Source: Diaminobutyricibacter sp. McL0608 (lineage in GTDB: Bacteria; Actinomycetota; Actinomycetes; Actinomycetales; Microbacteriaceae). From it: a stretch of 64,000 nt of DNA. Both the position numbers and the translations under genes were made by a program. Every line of letters begins with the position of its first letter. Positions within the stretch are counted from its first letter, which is position 1. Shown in pieces: positions 1 through 7,048 of the stretch. Under the pieces are notes generated by a model. The model made no database searches, was not told the origin of the DNA, and worked only from the letters and a program-made list of their open reading frames with translations. Where the stretch lies: the NCBI RefSeq assembly GCF_039613825.1, contig NZ_CP154826.1:4030001-4094000 (forward strand). The letters are read 5' to 3'.

Positions 1-554
1 TCGCCATCCCGGATGGCGTCGAAGAATCGCGCGGCCAGCTCTTCCCGCTCGCGGCGGTCGGCTTCGAAGCGCGGACGCCCTTCGTCCATGTGCCTCCGCG
101 CCCGGACGGCGAGCTGGCGGCAGGCCGCCTCCGACCGCCCGACGGATGCCGCGATCTCCGGAAAGTCGAAAGCGAAGACTTCGCGCAGCACGAACACCGC
201 GCGCTCGAGCGGCGTCAGCTGCTCGAGCAGCAGCAGGGCGGCCATCGACACCGAGTCCGCGAGTTCTGCCGCGCGCGCCGGGTCCTCATACGGATCCGAG
301 ACCAGCGGCTCAGGGAACCACGTCCCGACGTACTGTTCCCGCCGCACCCGCGCCGATCGCAGCACGTCGATCGAGATCCGGGTCACGATGGCAGACAGGT
401 ATGCCTTCGTCGAGGTGGGCGTCGTCGCAGACGATTCGTACCGCAGCCAGGTCTCCTGCACCGCATCCTCTGCCTCGCCGACGCTTCCGAGTATCCGGTA
501 CGCGATCGCGAACAGCAGCGGCCGGAGGTCTTCGAACTCGTCAACCCTGCTCAT
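1..554 (-). CDS. ECF-type RNA polymerase sigma factor, ECF41/SigJ group (3' end outside window)
   Basis: Read leftwards from an ATG at 554, this frame stays open to the window edge (184 codons seen), so the C-terminus is missing. Sigma region 2 is clear near residues 12-35 (LFAIAYRILGSVGEAEDAVQ) and region 4 near 115-150 (LTPLERAVFVLREVF, then an HTH ending CRQLAVRARRHM). ECF41 factors normally carry a fused SnoaL-like regulatory domain after region 4; here that part would lie outside the window. The start codon overlaps the stop of the upstream epimerase as ATGA, so the two are translationally coupled. ECF41 factors typically sit beside a carboxymuconolactone decarboxylase, oxidoreductase or epimerase gene, which matches. 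It probably transcribes its own operon from the promoter at 1526-1552. The stimulus is unknown. Confidence 0.88.
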   Translation of the reverse strand, partial: MSRVDEFEDLRPLLFAIAYRILGSVGEAEDAVQETWLRYESSATTPTSTKAYLSAIVTRISIDVLRSARVRREQYVGTWFPEPLVSDPYEDPARAAELADSVSMAALLLLEQLTPLERAVFVLREVFAFDFPEIAASVGRSEAACRQLAVRARRHMDEGRPRFEADRREREELAARFFDAIRDG

Positions 555-1483
555 GCCAGCCCCTCATTGAACCCCTGACGCCACGACGGGTAGCGGAGCT
601 CCCAGCCGAGCTCCCGCCGAGCCTTCGCATTGGAGAACGCGCGGCCTTCGGTCATCATGATCACCGCGACACCCCCCGCGAGCGGTCGCGCGACCCATGT
701 CGGCACCCGCATCGGCGGCTTCGCGCCCGCGCACTCCGCCAGGTAGGGCAGCCAGTCACGGGCTGCCGCCGGCTCGTCGTCCGTAATGTTGAAAACGCCT
801 GTCGCGTTCTGTTCCACAGCCAACACCGTAGCGCTTGCCGCGTCGTCGAGGTGCAGCCAGGAGCTGTGCCCGGCGCCGTCTCCGACGAGCGGATACTGCC
901 GTTTGCGCACGAGCTCGGCCTGGTCGTCGCTCGCCCCCGGACCGTAGAGGGCGCCGAATCGGAGGGTGGCGCCGCCGAACGCTCGCACCGCATCCTCGAG
1001 GTATCGGATGGCCGCCATCCCCTTCTCGGCGGCCGTCCCGGTGAGCGGGTCGAGCGGGTCGTCCTCGGTCTTCACCCAGCCGCCTTCGCGGATTCCGTTC
1101 CAGCTGCCGTAGCTCTGCGCGACGACGTGGTGCACTCCGGTCGCCTCGGCCGCGGCGAGCAGGTGGTCCGTTCCTTCGGTGCGCAGCCGGATGGTCGGGG
1201 CGAACCAGCGGTCCATGTGCTTGATGTCGGGCTTGCCGGCGTGGCCCGGCGCGATCGCGGTCATCTGGTTGACGATCACGTCGGGCTGCGCCGACGCGAC
1301 CGCCTGGCCGACGGATGCCGCATCCAGCCCATCCATCACCACCGCATCCGCCCCCAGCCCGCGCAGGGTCGGGAGGTTGCGCTCGGATGTGGTGGTCGCC
1401 GTCACCTGATGGCCACGGGTTACCAGTTGCGGCACCAACCGCTGGCCGATGACCCCGGTACCGCCTGCCACGAATACGCGCAT
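551..1483 (-). CDS. NAD(P)-dependent epimerase/dehydratase family protein (ECF41-associated)
   Basis: A 310-residue atypical SDR. The N-terminus has the Rossmann glycine motif FVAGGTGVIGQRLVPQL, followed by an acidic residue region and VVAQSYGSW in the active-site area. The length fits the extended SDR/NmrA-like class. It is preceded by a strong ribosome-binding site (GAGGAGGA, 8 bases before ATG) and by an ECF41-like promoter. Its stop overlaps the sigma-factor start by ATGA. In ECF41 loci the partner oxidoreductase or epimerase is the main sigma target, and this gene occupies that place. The substrate cannot be told from sequence; the protein is predicted to be cytosolic. Confidence 0.85.
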   Translation of the reverse strand: MRVFVAGGTGVIGQRLVPQLVTRGHQVTATTTSERNLPTLRGLGADAVVMDGLDAASVGQAVASAQPDVIVNQMTAIAPGHAGKPDIKHMDRWFAPTIRLRTEGTDHLLAAAEATGVHHVVAQSYGSWNGIREGGWVKTEDDPLDPLTGTAAEKGMAAIRYLEDAVRAFGGATLRFGALYGPGASDDQAELVRKRQYPLVGDGAGHSSWLHLDDAASATVLAVEQNATGVFNITDDEPAAARDWLPYLAECAGAKPPMRVPTWVARPLAGGVAVIMMTEGRAFSNAKARRELGWELRYPSWRQGFNEGLA

Positions 1484-1525
1484 TCCCGTCGTCCTCCTCG
1501 TTCGAATTCTGCTTCTACGAGGTGA

Positions 1526-1552
1526 GACGAGGTGGCGCGGTCGGGTGTGACA
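1526..1552 (-). promoter_or_regulatory. Predicted ECF41-type promoter
   Basis: On the minus strand the sequence reads TGTCACA (1552-1546), 16 bases, then CGTC (1529-1526). This matches the -35/-10 pair I recall for ECF41 sigma factors and lies 43 bases upstream of the epimerase start, in the gap after the PspC-like gene. It implies positive autoregulation of the epimerase/sigma operon. Confidence 0.75.
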
Positions 1553-1582
1553 TCCCCCGACCTGTTGTGGCGTACGCAGGGC

Positions 1583-1777
1583 TTACGCGCGCGCGGGCGA
1601 CTCCGACGGCATGATGATCCAGAGCGCGATGTACGCGATGAACTGCGGGCCCGGAAGCAGGCAGGACAACAGGAACAGCACACGCACGGTCAGGGGATTC
1701 CAGCCGAAGCGCTGGGCGAGGCCTGCGCACACGCCGCCGATGATGCGTCCGTTGATGGGTCGATAGAGAGTGTTCAT
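1583..1777 (-). CDS. Small PspC-domain membrane protein
   Basis: A 64-residue protein from the ATG at 1777; an upstream in-frame start exists, but its extra 45 residues do not look like coding sequence. The sequence RPINGRIIGGVCAGLAQRFG followed by a hydrophobic segment ending YIALWIIMP is the classic PspC core: a short amphipathic part with GGVCAGLA, then one or two membrane passes. PspC-like proteins act in envelope-stress responses or as anchors for other factors. Here it stands alone, upstream of and in the same direction as the ECF41 operon, separated by about 100 bases that contain the ECF promoter. Confidence 0.8.
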   Translation of the reverse strand: MNTLYRPINGRIIGGVCAGLAQRFGWNPLTVRVLFLLSCLLPGPQFIAYIALWIIMPSESPARA

Positions 1778-1883
1778 GGTTCCAGCGTGCCTGCATCCGG
1801 TGGCGGTGAACATCCGGGAATCCCCCCAATCGACCCTGAGGTTTTCCGACCCGATCGTCGGGCGTATCGCACGTGTGTGCGCG

Positions 1884-1889
1884 TAGAGT
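1884..1889 (+). promoter_or_regulatory. -10 box of a leaderless transcript
   Basis: TAGAGT lies 7 bases before the GTG at 1897, with no Shine-Dalgarno sequence in between. This spacing is typical of actinobacterial leaderless genes and supports the GTG at 1897 over the GTG at 1873. Confidence 0.55.
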
Positions 1890-1896
1890 CGCACCC

Positions 1897-2523
1897 GTGC
1901 GCCCCCTGCCATTGGATGTTCTCCCGGCGAAGATCCTGTTCAACGTGCTCATTTTCGTCTTCGCCGCATCCGAAGTCGCCATCCGGGCGTTCTCGGTGCG
2001 CAACCGCGGGCGTGACAGCCGCGACGGCAGCGGCAGCGCTGGCAGCGGCAGCCGAGAGCTGACGAGCCTGGTCGTCGTCGCATTCGGCTTCGTGATCGGC
2101 ATCATCGGCGCCGTCCTGATCGCCGGGCAGGTCACCGCGGCCGCCATCCCGTTCGGCCGCACAGCGCTCTTCGTGATCGGATGCGCGGCCATGGTTTTCG
2201 GCATCGCGTTCCGGGCGTGGTCCGTGGTCGTGCTCGGACGCTGGTTCACGGTCGACGTCCGCGTGCGCGAGCACCAGCGTGTCGTCGACCGGGGCCCCTA
2301 CCGGCTCCTCCGGCATCCGTCCTACACAGGACTGCTGTGCACCTGCCTCGGCATCGGCCTTGCGCTCGGCAACTGGCTGGCCGTGTTGTTCGCGATCGTG
2401 CCGACGACGCTCGCCATCCTGTACCGCATCCGCGTCGAAGAGCGTGCCCTGCTCGACGGCATCGGCGAGCCCTACCGGCAATTCTGCGCAACCCGTTCCC
2501 GGTTGATCCCGCACGTCTGGTGA
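1897..2523 (+). CDS. Isoprenylcysteine carboxyl methyltransferase (ICMT)-family membrane protein
   Basis: About 208 residues with four to five hydrophobic segments. The C-terminal half has the ICMT/PEMT signature: GPYRLLRHPSYTGLLCTCLG with the RHPSY motif, then a conserved acidic patch (RIRVEERALLDGIGEPYRQF). These are SAM-binding features of small integral-membrane methyltransferases. Bacterial members methylate unknown small molecules or lipids, since bacteria lack prenylated CaaX proteins. The start is set at the leaderless GTG; 1873 would add eight residues. It is convergent with the PadR gene. Confidence 0.82.
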   Translation: MRPLPLDVLPAKILFNVLIFVFAASEVAIRAFSVRNRGRDSRDGSGSAGSGSRELTSLVVVAFGFVIGIIGAVLIAGQVTAAAIPFGRTALFVIGCAAMVFGIAFRAWSVVVLGRWFTVDVRVREHQRVVDRGPYRLLRHPSYTGLLCTCLGIGLALGNWLAVLFAIVPTTLAILYRIRVEERALLDGIGEPYRQFCATRSRLIPHVW

Positions 2524-2530
2524 GAGCGCT

Positions 2531-2597
2531 GGCCGTGTCAGCGCGAAGCGGCACGGCCACCACGAGGCTGCCCGTGTCAACGCGAAGCGACGCGGCC
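2531..2597. terminator. Hairpin and 26-base direct repeat between convergent genes
   Basis: GGCCGTG (2531-2537) pairs with CACGGCC (2552-2558). The 26-base unit 2533-2558 recurs at 2572-2597 with four differences. It occupies the whole gap between the methyltransferase (+) and PadR (-) stops. There is no T-tract, so the terminator role is inferred from position and structure. Confidence 0.45.
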
Positions 2598-2604
2598 CCG
2601 CGCG

Positions 2605-3219
2605 TCAGCCCTGCCGCGTCGCGAAAGCGCGCAGCTCGTCCGCATCCCAGCTGAGCCGCCCATCCCTCATCTCCGCTGCCGTTGCCCGCACCCAGTCCAG
2701 CTCGGCCCGAAGCACCGCACGGAGATACTCGTCCTCGAGCCCCGCGATGCGGGGGAGTCCGGCCGCCGCCTGGGCGGCGATACCTTTTTCGAGCGCGGCG
2801 AGCTTCTCCGCCAGCACGCCCGCGCGGGCCTCGAGGGACTGCGCGATGTCCTCCGCCGAGAACAGCAGCAGGTGTGAGAGGGCCGCCGGGAACTCGGGGT
2901 ACTCGTTCTTCGGGGTCGCAAGCATGTCGCCGAGCCACGTGCGCGCGGTCGTGCGGCCCGCATCCGTCAGCTCGTAGACCGTCCGCTCCGGATACTGCTG
3001 GTCGCGCCCGGTCTCGCGAACCCGGATCAGGCCGGCCGTTTCGAGGCGTTCGATCGTGCGGTAGAGGCTGGCGCGTTGCTCGACATTGATGACAGCGTCC
3101 TTTCCCCACTGCCGGATGAGGCGTTGCAGGCCGTATGGATGCAGCGGCTCGTAGTGCAGGAGCGCGAGCACCGTCAGGGCCAGCGGGGTCGGGCGGAATG
3201 CGGAAGCCATGTCATTCAT
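2605..3219 (-). CDS. PadR-family transcriptional regulator
   Basis: 204 residues from ATG 3219 (or 201 from ATG 3210). The N-terminal winged helix is typical of PadR: LTVLALLHYEPLHPYGLQRL, then ASLYRTIERLETAGLI and YELTDAGR. The C-terminal helical part (residues about 100-195) is the PadR-s2 type used for dimerisation. Such proteins repress detoxification or catabolic genes until a phenolic or drug ligand binds. It is transcribed away from the small frameshifted gene and the FAD monooxygenase at 3299-4997, with a dyad over the shared promoter, so it most likely represses both units. The ligand is unknown. Confidence 0.88.
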   Translation of the reverse strand: MNDMASAFRPTPLALTVLALLHYEPLHPYGLQRLIRQWGKDAVINVEQRASLYRTIERLETAGLIRVRETGRDQQYPERTVYELTDAGRTTARTWLGDMLATPKNEYPEFPAALSHLLLFSAEDIAQSLEARAGVLAEKLAALEKGIAAQAAAGLPRIAGLEDEYLRAVLRAELDWVRATAAEMRDGRLSWDADELRAFATRQG

Positions 3220-3234
3220 ACTAATCCATCTCAA

Positions 3235-3269
3235 ACTAGTTGCAATGAAACTAGTGCGTGAGTTACTAT
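3235..3269 (+). promoter_or_regulatory. Promoter with overlapping PadR operator candidate
   Basis: A perfect dyad, ACTAGTT (3235-3241), 7 bases, AACTAGT (3249-3255), overlaps a near-consensus promoter: -35 TTGCAA (3240-3245), 18 bases, -10 TACTAT (3264-3269). The ribosome-binding site AGGAAG follows at 3288-3293. A repressor bound to the dyad would cover the -35 box. Confidence 0.65.
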
Positions 3270-3298
3270 CAATTCGTCTCTTACGAAAGGAAGACATG

Positions 3299-3777
3299 AT
3301 GCAAACCGCAACCCACACCGAGACCCTGGTCGCCGACCACGCAGTGCTGAAGAAGCTGGGCCGCTGGACCGAAGCCACCTCGTTCGCCGTTCGCGCCCGC
3401 CGGAGCTCGGTCGTCCTCGACCTCCGCGCCTCGACCCCGACACCCTCGAGTCCGGCGCTGCGAGCAGCGCTGCCGTCGAGGTGGCGGTGGATGCCGACCA
3501 CTCCGTCATCACGCTCCTCGTTGCGTCGGATTCCGCCGTCGACGCCGATGACGTGCGCTGGACCGGGCGCGGCCGTGTGCACGACGCGGGGATCGCTGCC
3601 GCCGGGTCGAGCATCCGTGTGACCGGCGCTGTCCACGACAGCCAGCTGCGTGTATACCGCGGGGGAGTCGCCCAGTTGACGGCGATGCTCTCGGGCGCGT
3701 ATATCCGGCAGCTCCGCGAGACCGCTCGCACCGGCAACTACCCGACCATCGACGACCCGACGCGCGTCCAGCGCTGA
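3299..3777 (+). pseudogene. Small hypothetical protein, apparently frameshifted
   Basis: The frame starting at ATG 3299 (ribosome-binding site AGGAAG, 5 bases upstream) codes plausibly to about 3430 (MQTATHTETLVADHAVLKK... VVLDLRA). It then turns into an Arg/Ser/Pro-rich out-of-frame reading. From about 3430 to 3777 the real-looking coding moves to the next frame (LDPDTLESGAA, then AVDADHSVITLLVASDSAVD, ending DDPTRVQR). A single-base deletion between about 3419 and 3435 explains both parts; restored, the protein would be about 160 residues. It has no signal peptide or membrane segment, and I do not recognise the family. It could be a true frameshift mutation or a sequence error in a G/C run. 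It is the first gene of the PadR-controlled unit. Confidence 0.6.
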
Positions 3778-3803
3778 CTGCTCTTCAGAAACGAGGTCCC
3801 ACC

Positions 3804-4997
3804 ATGAATCGCACTACGACAGCCACCGTCATCGGTGGCGGAATCGCCGGCGCCGTCTGCGCCATGGCCCTGCAGCGCGCCGGCATCACGGCCACGATCT
3901 ACGAAGCGCACATCGGGTCGGATGAGGCCGTCGGCGGCGGCCTGACCCTCGCGCCCAACGGTGTCGCCGCGCTGGACGTCATCGGCTGCGGCGACCTCGT
4001 CCGTGAGCTCGGCGACCCGATGACCGGCATCGTCCTCGAGAGCTGGAACGGCAAGCAGCTCGGCGCATTCACGTCGGGCGGCGAAGACCAGGCGGCGCTC
4101 TTTCTGTGGCGGGGCCGCTTCAGCGCTGCGCTCCGGGCGGAAGCCGCCGCTCGCGGCATCCGTATCCTCTCCGGGGCGCGGTTCGTGGATGCGGTCAGCG
4201 ACGCGGATGCCGTCGAGGCGCGTTTCGCAGACGGCACCACCGCACGCGCGGAGGTCCTGATCGGTGCTGACGGCATCCACTCCCGGGTGCGATCAGTCAT
4301 CGATCCCGCCGCTCCCGATCCGAGCTATACAGGGCTCGTTGGTTACGGCGGAGCGCGGGCGGGTTCGGGGCTGGCGCCTTCTCACGGCACGATGCGCATG
4401 AGTTTCGGCAAGCGCGCCTTCTTCGGTTATCGCGTGAACGACGACGGGACAGCCGAGTGGTTCGCGAACCTGCCGAGCGCGGTGCCGCCGACGTCGGAAC
4501 AGTTGCGGGCCCGGAGCGCCGAGGCGACCCTCGACATCCTGCGCGCTGCGTTCGCCGATGACCGCACGCGCGCTGCCGACCTGATCGCCGGCTCGGATCC
4601 CGCCTCGCTCGTGACGGTCGGCCCACTGGAGATCATGCCGCGCCTGCCGCATTGGAGCAGGGATGGCGTCGTCGTCATCGGGGATGCGGCGCACGCGGCG
4701 TCCCCGAGTTCCGGCCAGGGCGCGTCCCTTGCGATCGAGAGCGCGATCGAGCTGGCGCGGCACCTGCGGGATCTTCCGCGGGATGAGGCGCTCGCTGCCT
4801 ACGAGACAGCGCGCCGCCCGCGGGTCGAACGCATCATCGCCGCCGCGGAGAAGACCAACAGCAGCAAGGCGGCAGGGCCTGTTGGTCGCGTCGTCCGCGA
4901 CCTCGTCATGCCGGTCGCGATGCGGATGATGCGCCCCGAGAGGCAGTCGTGGCAGACCGACTACCGGATCGCGTGGGATGCGGGAGTCGCTCGGTGA
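3804..4997 (+). CDS. FAD-dependent monooxygenase (PHBH/TetX-like)
   Basis: A 397-residue group A flavoprotein monooxygenase. The N-terminal dinucleotide-binding motif is TVIGGGIAGAVCAMALQRAG (GxGxxG). The DG motif appears as LIGADGIHSRVRS near residue 155, and the FAD-ribityl motif GDAAHAASPSSGQGASLAIE near residue 293. It would use NAD(P)H and O2 to hydroxylate an aromatic or other small substrate in the cytosol. It lies 26 bases after the frameshifted gene in the same transcript and is probably repressed by the divergent PadR, which suggests a role in aromatic or drug detoxification. The substrate is not predictable. Confidence 0.86.
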   Translation: MNRTTTATVIGGGIAGAVCAMALQRAGITATIYEAHIGSDEAVGGGLTLAPNGVAALDVIGCGDLVRELGDPMTGIVLESWNGKQLGAFTSGGEDQAALFLWRGRFSAALRAEAAARGIRILSGARFVDAVSDADAVEARFADGTTARAEVLIGADGIHSRVRSVIDPAAPDPSYTGLVGYGGARAGSGLAPSHGTMRMSFGKRAFFGYRVNDDGTAEWFANLPSAVPPTSEQLRARSAEATLDILRAAFADDRTRAADLIAGSDPASLVTVGPLEIMPRLPHWSRDGVVVIGDAAHAASPSSGQGASLAIESAIELARHLRDLPRDEALAAYETARRPRVERIIAAAEKTNSSKAAGPVGRVVRDLVMPVAMRMMRPERQSWQTDYRIAWDAGVAR

Positions 4998-5007
4998 CGT
5001 GGCGGGT

Positions 5008-5070
5008 GCGCGGAAGGGTCAACTTCCGCCAGTGCGACTGGCGCGCACCCGCGGAAGCTGACCCTTCTGC
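5008..5070. terminator. Long inverted repeat between convergent genes
   Basis: A 22-base arm at 5008-5029 is repeated inverted at 5049-5070 with two mismatches and a 19-base loop. Each arm also contains GGAAG/CTTCC, so smaller hairpins are possible. It fills the gap between the monooxygenase (+) and the DUF4012 gene (-) and probably terminates transcription from both sides. Confidence 0.6.
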
Positions 5071-5082
5071 GCGGACGGGCGC

Positions 5083-6909
5083 CTATTTCGACGGGAACGT
5101 GGCGCAGTTGAGCGATCCCTGGGTGATCGTCGTCGCGCTGACGGCCGGCGTCACCTGCGCGGTCAGGGCCCGCTTGTCGGCATGGTCTGCAATCAGGTCG
5201 AACGTGATCGTCTGAGTCTGGCCCGGCATGATCGTGATGCGGTCCTGGGCGGTGGTGTATTCGCCGTCTTTCGCGGCGAGGGGTGCTTCTCCGCCGTTGC
5301 TGACCTTGATGGCGGCGACCTTGTAGCCGTGAGGAGCATAGGCGGTGACACCGAGCCGGATGTGACCATCGAGCTGGGTGACATAACTCGGCAACGTGGT
5401 GCCCGCGTTGGCCGGCGCGACATTCGTCAGCTTGACCGTGATGCGGACATCCGTCGGGCCGCCGGCCTTGCACGTGGCCTGCGAGAGGTCGACGCTCTGC
5501 TTGAGGAAGTAGGCCATCTTCGATGGCGTCATGTCACGGAAGTAGACGCCGAACGCATCCGTCTTTGCGGTGCTCGTTGGCGGGGCTCCGTAGAAGTCGG
5601 ACTTCTCGATGACGGACTGCTCTGCTTTGTTCGTGCTCCAGAGCAGGATGCGGTGCTGCTTCGAAGCGGTGGTAACGAAGCTCGCGAGTGCTTTGGGGTC
5701 GATGCCGCCGTCGAAGAGTTTGCCGAGCACAGATCCGGCGACCGCCTCGTTGATCAGGTCGACGGTGTGAGCATCGTGCTTCTCATACAGGCCGAAGAGG
5801 AGCGTCTCCACCGCGTTTGCGCTGGTGAGCTGCGTTCCGTCGATGAGCGGCACCGGGCCGGTCACCTTGAGGAACTGGCTGAGCGCTACGGTGTCAACCG
5901 CGACCATTCCGTCGATCTGGATGCCCTTCGCCTTCGCCCACATCGCTTTCGCGATGTCGAAGGTCAGCGAGAAGCGAGGCGTCTCGGTGAGGTTCTGGAC
6001 GAAGCGGCCGAGGCTCTTCGGGTAGAGCACGGCGGAGTCGGCGGGCACGTTGATCACGGGCGCATCGAACATGGGGAAGACGGCCGGGTCGGCCGAGGAC
6101 TGCGCAATCAGCTGGATGTCGCCGTTGTCGACGTGCAGAACGGCCATGGATCCCGTCGTGCCGCCCGCGGGCATCAGTTCGCCGTTGTTCTGGAAGATCA
6201 ACAGGTAGTTGCGCGGCCCGCTGGCGCCCAACGCCCCGGGCAGAATCGCGAGAACGGACTTGGCCGAGTGCAGCGCACCGGAGGTCGAGCCGAGCATCGT
6301 CTGGAGCTTGGCCTTGGCAGCGACCACCTGGCCGATCGTGCCGCGTGTGTCTACCGACTTGAGAGCCGCCAGTGCCTTGTCGACGGATGCCGATGCACTG
6401 GTGACGGCAGGGATCGTCTTCTCGATCGCCGCCACGTCGATGCGTCCGTTGTGAGGTTTCAGAGACTCCAGCGAAAGAGAGCTGCTGACGGTGACGAGTG
6501 GTTTGACCGCTCCCGTGACCAATGCGTCCGTCTCGTTAGCCATGATGCGCACGGCGGTGAGGTTTCGGCCGAGGATCGGCACCGCCTCGGCAATGCGCCA
6601 GACAGGGTCACTCGTCAGGTCGCGTGCGTTCGCCACCTTGGGTTCGAGCGTCGCAAAAGTCCCTTTTGCACCTGCGCTGTCCTGGGTGAGCACTTGCGTC
6701 TTGAGCGTGCTGATCAGGGGCATGGAGCTCTGCAACTCCTGCTTCGCCTGAAGTGCGCGAACACCGACCCAGGCCGCGCACGCGATCGCGATGACCGCGA
6801 CGATGATCAGCCAGAACCACCAGCGCGAGTAGAACCGCCTGCGCCGGATGGGTCCGCGGCGCGCGGCGGTAGAACGTCGCGCGCGGCGCGAATCAGGTTC
6901 GGTGAGCAT
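5083..6909 (-). CDS. DUF4012-domain membrane-anchored protein
   Basis: About 608 residues from ATG 6909; an in-frame TTG at 6921 would add four. A basic N-terminus (RRGPIRRRRFYSRWW) is followed by one transmembrane helix (FWLIIVAVIAIACAAWVGV), which leaves a large extracellular part. The central motif LLIFQNNGELMPAGGTTGSM is the hallmark of DUF4012. These proteins are common beside exopolysaccharide loci in actinobacteria, but their function is not established; a role in cell-surface glycopolymer handling is inferred from neighbourhood. It is divergent from the nucleotide-sugar dehydrogenase at 7049. Confidence 0.85.
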   Translation of the reverse strand: MLTEPDSRRARRSTAARRGPIRRRRFYSRWWFWLIIVAVIAIACAAWVGVRALQAKQELQSSMPLISTLKTQVLTQDSAGAKGTFATLEPKVANARDLTSDPVWRIAEAVPILGRNLTAVRIMANETDALVTGAVKPLVTVSSSLSLESLKPHNGRIDVAAIEKTIPAVTSASASVDKALAALKSVDTRGTIGQVVAAKAKLQTMLGSTSGALHSAKSVLAILPGALGASGPRNYLLIFQNNGELMPAGGTTGSMAVLHVDNGDIQLIAQSSADPAVFPMFDAPVINVPADSAVLYPKSLGRFVQNLTETPRFSLTFDIAKAMWAKAKGIQIDGMVAVDTVALSQFLKVTGPVPLIDGTQLTSANAVETLLFGLYEKHDAHTVDLINEAVAGSVLGKLFDGGIDPKALASFVTTASKQHRILLWSTNKAEQSVIEKSDFYGAPPTSTAKTDAFGVYFRDMTPSKMAYFLKQSVDLSQATCKAGGPTDVRITVKLTNVAPANAGTTLPSYVTQLDGHIRLGVTAYAPHGYKVAAIKVSNGGEAPLAAKDGEYTTAQDRITIMPGQTQTITFDLIADHADKRALTAQVTPAVSATTITQGSLNCATFPSK

Positions 6910-6975
6910 CGGACCATTCAATCAGAGAGAACCTGAGCCGGGCCTGTTGACGGGCTGTCCCCCCAAATGGCCAAA

Positions 6976-6999
6976 GTTCGATTTTGGTAAGGTTCGAAC
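6976..6999. promoter_or_regulatory. Dyad in divergent promoter region
   Basis: GTTCGA (6976-6981) and TCGAAC (6994-6999) form a 6-base inverted repeat with a 12-base spacer, between the divergent DUF4012 and sugar dehydrogenase genes. It could be an operator. I found no convincing -35/-10 pair here. Confidence 0.3.
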
Positions 7000-7048
7000 G
7001 GCAGCGAGCCAGACGAGCGCGTATACGCCGGTCCAAAGGTCAGGAAGA

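Noticed and set aside
3220-3636. N-terminal extension of the PadR gene to an ATG at 3636
   Set aside because: It would run through the divergent promoter and the facing gene; PadR proteins begin right before the winged helix.
5182-6936. Plus-strand frame of about 580 codons opposite the DUF4012 gene
   Set aside because: Antisense shadow with Arg/Asp/Gly-rich composition; the minus strand has a transmembrane helix and the DUF4012 motif.
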